A stretch of 19,971 nt of DNA from Geobacter sp. UBA6169 (GTDB lineage Bacteria; Desulfobacterota; Desulfuromonadia; Geobacterales; Pseudopelobacteraceae), in assembly GCA_002422265.1 (NCBI GenBank), contig DIUB01000095.1, positions 1-19,971 of the forward strand, written 5' to 3'. Every line of letters begins with the position of its first letter. Position 1 is the first letter of the stretch. Of this stretch, positions 14,517 to 19,971 are shown one piece after another. The notes beneath the pieces were generated by a model that was not told the DNA's origin, searched no databases, and was given only the letters and a program-made list of their open reading frames with translations. A program made the translations under genes and the position numbers.

Positions 14517-16112
14517 ATGTCAGAGTATGGAACCTTGCAAGACCGCGTTCGCTGTAAGTCACTGCTGGACAAGGTAAGAACCCCCGAGCAGTGCGTTGAG
14601 TTCTTTCAGCCGGGCATGAACCTGGGCTGGTCTGGCTTTACCCCGGCTGGTTATCCTAAAGCTGTACCTATCGCTCTGGCTGATCACGTTGAGAAGAACA
14701 ATCTGCAGGGCAAGTGGAAGTTCAACCTGTTCATCGGCGCCTCCGTTGGTGCTGAGACCGAAAACCGCTGGGCACAGCTGGACATGATCGACCGTCGCTG
14801 GCCGTACCAGACCGGTAAGGACATTGCTGCCGGTATCAACGCCGGTCGCATCCGGATGGGCGACAAGCACCTCTCCCTGTTTGCTCAGGATCTGGGTTAC
14901 GGCTTCTACACCAAGGACACCCCTACCGGTAAGCTTGACCTGGCCATTATCGAGGTTTCGGCCATCACCGAAGACGGCGGTCTGGTACCTACCACCTCCT
15001 GCGGTGTTATCCCTGAAATTCTGATGATCTGCGATAAGGTCATCGTAGAAGTAAATACCGGTGAGCCTTCCTTTGAAGGTATCCACGACATCATCGTTTG
15101 CAACCATCCGCCAAACCGCCAGATCATCGATATCAAGGCTGCCGGTGACCGTGTTGGTACTACCTATGTACCGTGTGATCCCTCAAAGATCATTGCCGTA
15201 GTTGAGTCCAAGCACCGTGACAAGGGCCGTGCCTTTGCAGAGCAGGATGACACCTCCGAGGCGATTGCCAACCATATCATTGAGTTTTTCCAGGCTGAAG
15301 TTAAGGCCGGCCGTCTGCCCAAGAACCTGCTGCCGATCCAGTCAGGCGTAGGCTCCATTGCCAACGCTGTTATTGGTGGTCTGGCAAAGGGCCCCTTCAC
15401 CAACCTGACTGTGTTTACTGAAGTTCTGCAGGACACCATTCTGGACCTGTTTGACGCCGGCAAGTGTGATGCTGCTTCTGCCTGCTCACTGTCCCTGTCC
15501 GAGAACCCGGGCTTCCCGCGCTTCTTCGCCAACTGGGACAAGTATTTCGGCAAGTGCACCCTGCGTCCGCTCTCCATCTCCAACGCTCCTGAGCCGATCC
15601 GCCGTCTGGGTTGTATCGCTATGAATACTCCGGTTGAAATTGACATCTACGCACACGCCAACTCCACCCTGGTTGGTGGTACCCGTATGATTAACGGCCT
15701 GGGCGGTTCCGGTGACTTCCTGCGTAACGGTTACCTGAAGATGATGCACACCCCGTCGGCACGTCCTTCCAAGACCGACCCGACCGGTATCTCCTGCGTG
15801 GTGCCGCACTGCTCGCACATCGACCACACCGAGCACGATCTGGATGTCGTTATCACTGAGCAGGGCTTGGCCGACCTGCGTGGCCTCTGCCCACGCGACC
15901 GTGCCAAGGTGATCATTGAGAAGTGTGCTCACCCGGATTACAAACCGATCCTGACCGAGTATTACGAAATGGCCCTGAAGGACACCCTGGCCAAGGGCAT
16001 TGGCCACGAGCCGCAGCTGTGGGACCGCGCCTTCAAGATGCACCTCAACCTGGCCCAGAACGGCACCATGAAGGTGAAGAACTGGGATGTGAAGATCGAT
16101 CTCTGCGAGTAA
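14517..16112 (+). CDS. Acetyl-CoA hydrolase/transferase family protein, probable succinyl-CoA:acetate CoA-transferase
   Basis: A 531-aa enzyme of the acetyl-CoA hydrolase/CoA-transferase family. It contains GWSGFTPAGYPKAVP near the N-terminus, SAITEDGGLVPTTSCG, the LLPIQSGVGSIANAVIGGL glycine-rich loop and FTEVLQD, where Glu302 matches the catalytic glutamate that forms the glutamyl-CoA thioester. The late ANSTLVGGTRMINGLGGSGDFLRN and VVITEQGLADLRGLCPRDRA are typical of the AarC/Ato branch. In Geobacter such enzymes transfer CoA from succinyl-CoA to acetate, activating acetate and replacing succinyl-CoA synthetase in the TCA cycle; that substrate choice here is inferred from the family and the likely host. 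The Shine-Dalgarno AGGAGGA lies 6 nt before the ATG. It stands alone between its own promoter and a strong terminator. Confidence 0.93.
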   Translation: MSEYGTLQDRVRCKSLLDKVRTPEQCVEFFQPGMNLGWSGFTPAGYPKAVPIALADHVEKNNLQGKWKFNLFIGASVGAETENRWAQLDMIDRRWPYQTGKDIAAGINAGRIRMGDKHLSLFAQDLGYGFYTKDTPTGKLDLAIIEVSAITEDGGLVPTTSCGVIPEILMICDKVIVEVNTGEPSFEGIHDIIVCNHPPNRQIIDIKAAGDRVGTTYVPCDPSKIIAVVESKHRDKGRAFAEQDDTSEAIANHIIEFFQAEVKAGRLPKNLLPIQSGVGSIANAVIGGLAKGPFTNLTVFTEVLQDTILDLFDAGKCDAASACSLSLSENPGFPRFFANWDKYFGKCTLRPLSISNAPEPIRRLGCIAMNTPVEIDIYAHANSTLVGGTRMINGLGGSGDFLRNGYLKMMHTPSARPSKTDPTGISCVVPHCSHIDHTEHDLDVVITEQGLADLRGLCPRDRAKVIIEKCAHPDYKPILTEYYEMALKDTLAKGIGHEPQLWDRAFKMHLNLAQNGTMKVKNWDVKIDLCE

Positions 16113-16135
16113 GCGCTGCAGCAGATGGCAGTATG

Positions 16136-16166
16136 AACCCCGCCGGTTTTTCGGCGGGGTTTTTTT
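16136..16166 (+). terminator. Rho-independent terminator after the CoA-transferase gene
   Basis: Stem CCCCGCCG/CGGCGGGG (8 bp, extended by two A-T pairs) with a 6-nt loop, followed by seven T (16160-16166). It lies 23 bp after the stop codon. The remaining ~130 bp to the next gene show no clear -35/-10 pair. Confidence 0.93.
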
Positions 16167-16294
16167 ATGAGATTACTCACATTTAGATATTTCTCATGTT
16201 TAAAATCATCCTTGCGCTGGTATTGTAAAGTACGATACATTCCAAAGTTGTAACAATGGTATGTCAATCCGACTTTTGACGCGGGAGTTTCATC

Positions 16295-17035
16295 ATGGCA
16301 GAAGCAGTTTCAGGATTTCAGGGTGAGATAGCCGGGCTTTCGCTTGCTGATGTCATACAGATAAAGGGCCATAATCGTTACTCCGGGTGTATTGCGGTTG
16401 AATACCAGGGGAATCGCGGGGCCATTTATTTTGTAGATGGCGAGATCATTCATGCCGAGCGCGGCAGTCATACCGGTGAAGACGCCATCTACGAGATTCT
16501 CAAGTGGCCGGGCGGAAGCTTCAGTCTGGCACCCGAGATGACTACGAACGTTTGCACCATCCATTGCAGTCTTAACTTTCTGCTGCTTGAAGCCCATCGC
16601 CGGCTTGATGAGGAGAACAGCAAGACGGTGCCGGAAGAGTCGTTTGCCGATGTGATTGAAAACAGCGAGCGGCGTAAGGAACCTCGACCGACGGAGACTG
16701 CCCAACGGACCATGAGTGCTGCCGCAGCACGGGTGATGCAGATTGAATCGGTCACCTACGCAGTGCTGCTGGATAAACAGGGGCATCCGGTACAGGATGA
16801 CAGTATCGAGGCTGAGGCTCTGTCGGCCAAGGCTCTCTTTCTTGCTCAGACCGGCAACAGTCTGGGAGAGCTGCTGGGGTTGGGGGAGCTCAAATCAGCA
16901 GCGGTGCAGACCAAACAGTTTGATCTGCTGATGTACGACTCGAAACAGCACTATCTGGGTATTGCGGTGGCAGCCGGCAGCAGGCTTGATGCCGTTGAAG
17001 CTGATGTCAGGGCGGCCCTGGTGCCGGGGAGGTAG
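16295..17035 (+). CDS. DUF4388 (PATAN-like) domain protein with a roadblock-like C-terminus
   Basis: A 246-aa cytoplasmic protein. Residues about 7-100 form a DUF4388 domain: FQGEIAGLSLADVIQIKGHNRYSGCIAV, then GAIYFVDGEIIHAERGSHTGEDAIYEIL and a WPGGSFSL strand. A charged linker (about 103-140) leads to a C-terminal region (VTYAVLLDKQGHPVQDDS through LLMYDSKQHYLGIAVAAGSRL) that resembles the roadblock/LC7 fold. GGGAG lies 7 nt before the ATG. DUF4388 proteins occur with two-component, gliding and type IV pilus control genes in delta-proteobacteria, where they act as protein-protein adaptors. The next gene starts 6 bp after this stop and encodes a roadblock-type protein, so the two probably form a complex. 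A partner GTPase is not encoded nearby. Confidence 0.85.
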   Translation: MAEAVSGFQGEIAGLSLADVIQIKGHNRYSGCIAVEYQGNRGAIYFVDGEIIHAERGSHTGEDAIYEILKWPGGSFSLAPEMTTNVCTIHCSLNFLLLEAHRRLDEENSKTVPEESFADVIENSERRKEPRPTETAQRTMSAAAARVMQIESVTYAVLLDKQGHPVQDDSIEAEALSAKALFLAQTGNSLGELLGLGELKSAAVQTKQFDLLMYDSKQHYLGIAVAAGSRLDAVEADVRAALVPGR

Positions 17036-17041
17036 GAACCG

Positions 17042-17731
17042 ATGCAGACACTACTGCAACAGATAACCGCAATTGATGGCGTCATTGGCTGCAGCCTCTA
17101 TGATGAACAGGGTAAGATCATTGCCGCTGCCTGTCCGCTGGTGCTTGATGAAGCCCAGCTGGGCACAGCAGCCGGTATGATGGTGGATTGTCTGCATGCC
17201 CTGCAGGTATCCCAGACCCTTGCCGGAATGGAGCTGCGTTTTGCAGAAGGCCGTATGCTGATCAGGCCGCTGAAAGGCGCCTTTATCAATGTGCTCTGTT
17301 CAAAGACCGTTAATCTCTCCATGGTTAACATCACGCTTAACCTGGCCCTGCGCAAGCTTGAACAGATGCTGCCTCAGCCCGGGGCTGCTTCGGCTGCAGT
17401 GCCTTCAGCTGCAGCGGCACCAGTGGCAGCGTCGGCATCCGGTTTGCCGTTACGGATCGCACACCTGCAAAAGGGAGATGTCGGCAGCAGTTTTGACCAG
17501 CTGGGTATGGTGGCGGTCAGCCAGGTAACCGCCAAGCAGCTAAGCGATTTCTTCGGTAAAATCAGTAAGAAAATCAAGATTTCGACCCAGGAAGGTGGCG
17601 GGGGTGTCTATCCGGTCATGGTCATCAATGATGTGGATATGCTGTATGATGGCGCTCTGGTGATCGGCCCCGGTATTGAACGTAAGCTGAAGGTTGAAGA
17701 GGGTGCTCAGGTGATGGTAGAGCTGGGATAA
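17042..17731 (+). CDS. Roadblock/LC7-like protein with a second C-terminal domain
   Basis: A 229-aa protein in three parts. Residues 1-108 resemble a roadblock/LC7 domain (IDGVIGCSLYDEQGKIIAAA, then MLIRPLKGAFINVLCSKTVNLSMVNITLNLALRKLEQML), as in MglB-type regulators of small GTPases. An Ala/Pro-rich linker spans about 112-138. Residues about 139-229 form a second domain I do not recognise (LRIAHLQKGDVGSSFDQLGM, then VYPVMVINDVDMLYDGALVIGPGIERKLKVEEGAQVMVEL); the first stretch might contact another protein. GGGGAGG and AGGA precede the ATG, and the gene is coupled to the DUF4388 gene. A role in polarity, motility or signalling is inferred from the family only. Confidence 0.8.
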   Translation: MQTLLQQITAIDGVIGCSLYDEQGKIIAAACPLVLDEAQLGTAAGMMVDCLHALQVSQTLAGMELRFAEGRMLIRPLKGAFINVLCSKTVNLSMVNITLNLALRKLEQMLPQPGAASAAVPSAAAAPVAASASGLPLRIAHLQKGDVGSSFDQLGMVAVSQVTAKQLSDFFGKISKKIKISTQEGGGGVYPVMVINDVDMLYDGALVIGPGIERKLKVEEGAQVMVELG

Positions 17732-17754
17732 ACTGTCTGGCAAGAGAGGGGTAA

Positions 17755-17788
17755 GGGGGGTGAGCTGACTACTCATCTCCCTTTTTTT
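17755..17788 (+). terminator. Terminator of the DUF4388/roadblock operon, overlapping the end of xerC
   Basis: GGGGGGTGAG (17755-17764) pairs with CTCATCTCCC (17772-17781): ten pairs including two G-U, with a 7-nt loop and seven T after it (17782-17788). The minus-strand xerC stop codon (17769-17771) lies within the loop. Confidence 0.75.
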
Positions 17789-18701
17789 GTGCGCGCGGGT
17801 GAGCCTTGTCATAGACCGCCAGCAGCTGGTCAAGCCCCACATGGGTGTATTTCTGGGTTGTGGAGAGCGATGCGTGGCCGAGCAGCTCCTGTATGGAGCG
17901 CAGGTCCGCCCCTTGTTCCAGCAGGTGGGTTGCAAAGGTATGGCGCATGGTATGGGGGGTGACCGTGCGAAAGGTGTTGACCGGGCCTGACCAGCGACTG
18001 ACCAGTGCAGCCACGGTACGACGGTGGATCCTGCCGCCCCGTGCCCCAAGGAACAGCGGCGCTGATTCATCCGGTCGCTCTCGCTGTTCAAGGTAGCGGC
18101 TGATCGCTGATAGTGCTTTTGAACCAACCGGGACAATCCGTTCCTTGCTGCCTTTACCCAGTACCCGTACCATGCCGCTGCCATAGTCTATGTCACCGAC
18201 ATTCAGGCCGGTCAGTTCCGACACTCGCAGGCCGCTTGAATAGAGCAGCTCAAGCAGAGCAACATCACGGAGCCGGTGGGGGGCCAGCTCACCGGCCCGT
18301 TCAGGCGCCTCAAGCACCGTTACTGCCTGGTCGATGTTCAGATGAAACGGTAGTCGTTGTTCCTGCTTGGGACTGCTGATCAGTTCCGCCGGATTGACGG
18401 CCAGCTGTCCGATTCTGGTGAGCCAGCCAAAGAAGGCCCTGACCGCAGCCAGTTTCCGGCTGATACTGCTTTTCGAATATGCTTTCCGCTGATCAGTGGC
18501 AGAGCTGAGGCTGGCAAGGTAGAGGCGCAGCAGCAGATGATCAATGGCCGCTGCATCAACCGCAGTACCTCGTTGTAAGGTGATGAAGGCCACCAGTCCG
18601 GCCAGATCGGAGCGATAGCCGGCAATGGTGTGTGGAGATGCGTTGCGCTGGGTCTCAAGGAATTCAAGAAACGCAGCTGTCTGCTGTTGCAATGAGGACA
18701 T
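17769..18701 (-). CDS. xerC: Tyrosine recombinase XerC
   Basis: A 310-aa site-specific tyrosine recombinase that, with XerD, resolves chromosome dimers at dif. The N-terminal SAM-like core-binding domain (residues 3-95) is followed by the catalytic domain with the full set of active-site residues: Arg159 (SGLRVSEL), Lys183 (GKGSKER), His250 and Arg253 (HTMRHTF), His276 (GHASLSTTQ) and the nucleophile Tyr285 (KYTHV). Length and spacing match XerC/XerD rather than phage integrases. The ATG lies 4 bp after the stop of the lipoprotein gene, with only a weak ribosome site, so coupling is likely. No sign of a mobile element (att repeats, excisionase) adjoins it. XerC against XerD is not fully settled from the sequence alone. 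Confidence 0.92.
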   Translation of the reverse strand: MSSLQQQTAAFLEFLETQRNASPHTIAGYRSDLAGLVAFITLQRGTAVDAAAIDHLLLRLYLASLSSATDQRKAYSKSSISRKLAAVRAFFGWLTRIGQLAVNPAELISSPKQEQRLPFHLNIDQAVTVLEAPERAGELAPHRLRDVALLELLYSSGLRVSELTGLNVGDIDYGSGMVRVLGKGSKERIVPVGSKALSAISRYLEQRERPDESAPLFLGARGGRIHRRTVAALVSRWSGPVNTFRTVTPHTMRHTFATHLLEQGADLRSIQELLGHASLSTTQKYTHVGLDQLLAVYDKAHPRAQKKGDE

Positions 18702-18705
18702 CAGG

Positions 18706-19146
18706 CTACTTGAAGTCAGGCAGCGGTGAGGTCAGCTTCCAGCCGTCGCCCTGCTCAGGATCCTCCTTGGTGCTCTCACGGAAGACCCACACCTGGCGGT
18801 CAGTCAGTGTTTTGAGGCGATTGTCCGGCAGGATAAAGTAATCAAATTCAACCGTGGCCTCTGCGGTTCGTTTCTCGCTCAGACACTGCTGGGCAAGGAT
18901 CCGTGAATCTGCGATGGTGACATTTCTGCGGCGCAGTGATTCGACAGCCTTATCGTAGGCGGGGCGTTGCCTGGCATCAACAAAGGCGAAGGCTGCCTTT
19001 TCAGCCTCTTGCCAGCGGACCAGTCTGGTGTAGTCCTTGATCGACTTGTCGCAGGATTCACGACGATTCATGTTCTGGTATGCAGCGCAGCCGTTCAGTA
19101 AGAACGGGATTATCAGCAGGAGCAGAGACCGGCGAAAACGAGTCAT
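18706..19146 (-). CDS. Small lipoprotein of unknown function
   Basis: A 146-aa predicted lipoprotein. The N-terminus has basic residues (TRFRR), a hydrophobic stretch LLLLIIPFLL and the lipobox LNGC, with Cys20 as the lipidated residue; Ala follows Cys, which does not suggest inner-membrane retention. The mature part has two further cysteines (ESCDKS, QQCLSE), a long probably helical region and the beta-like VEFDYFILPDNRLKTLTDRQVWVF near the C-terminus. No family is recognised. The ATG at 19146 is used because AAAGGA precedes it and the signal peptide starts there; the frame is open further upstream but runs over the divergent DedA promoter. It is the first gene of the pair with xerC. Confidence 0.8.
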   Translation of the reverse strand: MTRFRRSLLLLIIPFLLNGCAAYQNMNRRESCDKSIKDYTRLVRWQEAEKAAFAFVDARQRPAYDKAVESLRRRNVTIADSRILAQQCLSEKRTAEATVEFDYFILPDNRLKTLTDRQVWVFRESTKEDPEQGDGWKLTSPLPDFK

Positions 19147-19168
19147 AACGATTCCTTTCGAGCAGCGG

Positions 19169-19197
19169 TTGTACAGCAGGGCAAAGTAAGGTATAAG
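19169..19197 (+). promoter_or_regulatory. Probable promoter of the DedA gene
   Basis: TTGTAC (19169-19174) and TATAAG (19192-19197) are separated by 17 bp and lie 30 bp upstream of the DedA ATG, in the 80-bp gap shared with the divergent lipoprotein gene. The -10 is good; the -35 is weak. Confidence 0.4.
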
Positions 19198-19226
19198 AAG
19201 GTTCATTTCAGCAATGAAGGGGCAGT

Positions 19227-19829
19227 ATGCTGCATACATTGGTCAACTGGCTGCTTGAGACGATCGGCACCATGGGCTACCCCGGCATTTTTCTGCTGAT
19301 GGCCATGGAGAGTTCTGTCATACCGGTTCCCAGTGAGCTGGTGATGCCGCCGGCCGGGTACCTGATCCATCGGGGAAGCATGGATTGGCTGCCGGTCATT
19401 CTGGCCGGCACCTTTGGCAGCCTGGCCGGTGCTTACGCCAACTATTTTGCTGCCCACTACCTGGGCCGCCCCCTGATCCTCAAATACGGACGTTACGTGC
19501 TGATCCCGCCTGATAAATTTGAGCGGGTTGAGTCATTCTTCCTGCGTCATGGTGAAATATCCACCTTTATCGGCAGATTACTGCCGGTAGTGCGCCATCT
19601 GATCTCCATCCCGGCCGGCGTGGCCGGTATGAATCACCTGAAATTTTCAGCCTATACCGTGCTGGGGGCAGGCATCTGGTGCAGCATCCTGACCTGGATC
19701 GGCTACGCCATCGGTCAGAACCAGGCACTGGTGGTGGCCTGGTCGCACCGCGCTCTGGTGTGGGTGCTGCTGGCCTGCTGCGGTCTGGTTGCCGTCTACG
19801 TCTGGCGGCACCGTCGCAAGGCGCATTAA
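19227..19829 (+). CDS. DedA family integral membrane protein
   Basis: A 200-aa inner-membrane protein of the DedA/VTT (SNARE-associated) family. The N-terminal re-entrant region carries ESSVIPVPSELVMPPAGYL, with Glu28 and Glu37 the usual conserved acids. The second signature, FIGRLLPVVRHLISIPAGVAGM, has Arg117, Arg123 and PAG 129-131. Hydrophobic segments near 54-78, 140-165 and 172-193 complete the fold, and the C-terminus is basic (RHRRKAH). DedA proteins support membrane lipid (undecaprenyl phosphate or phospholipid) flipping and envelope homeostasis; the substrate of this one cannot be told. GAAGGGG lies 4 nt before the ATG. The PgeF-like gene follows after 35 bp, so both may form an operon. 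Confidence 0.93.
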   Translation: MLHTLVNWLLETIGTMGYPGIFLLMAMESSVIPVPSELVMPPAGYLIHRGSMDWLPVILAGTFGSLAGAYANYFAAHYLGRPLILKYGRYVLIPPDKFERVESFFLRHGEISTFIGRLLPVVRHLISIPAGVAGMNHLKFSAYTVLGAGIWCSILTWIGYAIGQNQALVVAWSHRALVWVLLACCGLVAVYVWRHRRKAH

Positions 19830-19864
19830 ACCGTATTGATACCTGAAAGGCAAAGGAAAATCTG

Positions 19865-19971
19865 ATGGACGTCATCCGTACCGGGAAGATACATCACCTG
19901 GCTCCCTGCTTTGAAAGCACTGCTCCGGCAACCATACAGGGCTTTACCACCCGTCATGAAGGGGTATCCCG
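19865..19971 (+). CDS. YfiH/PgeF family (laccase-domain) protein, N-terminal part
   Basis: Only the first 35 residues lie in the window; the frame is open to the end. The segment IQGFTTRHEGVS matches the conserved opening of the YfiH family (GFTTRxGGVS), also called multicopper oxidoreductase-like or peptidoglycan editing factor PgeF, a zinc-dependent purine nucleoside-processing family. AAGGA precedes the ATG by about 10 nt. The assignment rests on one motif; the catalytic Cys and His residues lie beyond the window. Confidence 0.7.
   Translation, partial: MDVIRTGKIHHLAPCFESTAPATIQGFTTRHEGVS

Noticed and set aside
16222..16257. Inverted ATTGT/ACAAT and TTGT-A-ACAA motifs before the DUF4388 gene as an operator
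   Set aside because: Arms of 4-5 bp are expected by chance in this AT-rich gap and no clear promoter is associated.
17769..18701. XerC-type gene as the integrase of a mobile island
   Set aside because: Its length, residues and coupling to a lipoprotein gene fit a housekeeping recombinase; no attachment repeats, tRNA gene or phage genes adjoin it.
1..19971. CRISPR array, rRNA or tRNA genes
   Set aside because: No regularly spaced repeats and no tRNA- or rRNA-like sequence were noticed on reading both strands.

Overview
The window looks like part of the chromosome of a Geobacter-like member of the Desulfuromonadales (Geobacteraceae; Trichlorobacter/Geobacter lovleyi is one candidate). The evidence is a moderately high-GC genome, a succinyl-CoA:acetate CoA-transferase-type gene, an ArsR-methyltransferase fusion in front of ahcY as in the delta-proteobacterial SahR system, and paired DUF4388/roadblock proteins. 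The genus is an inference; no rRNA, tRNA or CRISPR array was seen.

Bases 1-5033 hold a defence-type module. On the minus strand a SNF2-family helicase (about 957 aa) is followed by a type III-like adenine methyltransferase whose frame stops directly after the catalytic DPPY motif, at the very edge of the window. A roughly 105-bp palindromic repeat lies between the two genes. A small XRE-type regulator is transcribed divergently, and a hairpin covers its ribosome binding site.

Bases 5034-10757 hold the SAM/SAH cycle. A consensus-like promoter, overlapped by a long palindromic operator, drives an ArsR-methyltransferase regulator (SahR-like). Tightly packed behind it are ahcY, a rhodanese, a YkgJ-like cysteine cluster protein, an RRM protein, a DUF169 protein and a three-helix membrane protein. 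metK follows after a 64-bp gap and ends at a strong terminator. AhcY removes S-adenosylhomocysteine, MetK makes SAM, and the regulator probably senses the SAH (or SAM) level.

Bases 10758-14325 hold amino-acid biosynthesis and tRNA modification: leuB, a pair of small unrecognised genes, asd and truA, all on the plus strand. A terminator-like hairpin sits between asd and truA, directly in front of the truA start.

Bases 14326-16166 hold an acetyl-CoA hydrolase/CoA-transferase gene with its own promoter, a roughly 125-nt structured leader and a strong terminator. In Geobacter relatives this enzyme couples acetate activation to the TCA cycle.

Bases 16167-19971 hold a two-gene DUF4388/roadblock signalling unit on the plus strand. 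It converges on a minus-strand pair made of a small lipoprotein gene and a XerC-type recombinase. A DedA membrane protein and the start of a YfiH/PgeF (laccase-domain) gene follow on the plus strand.
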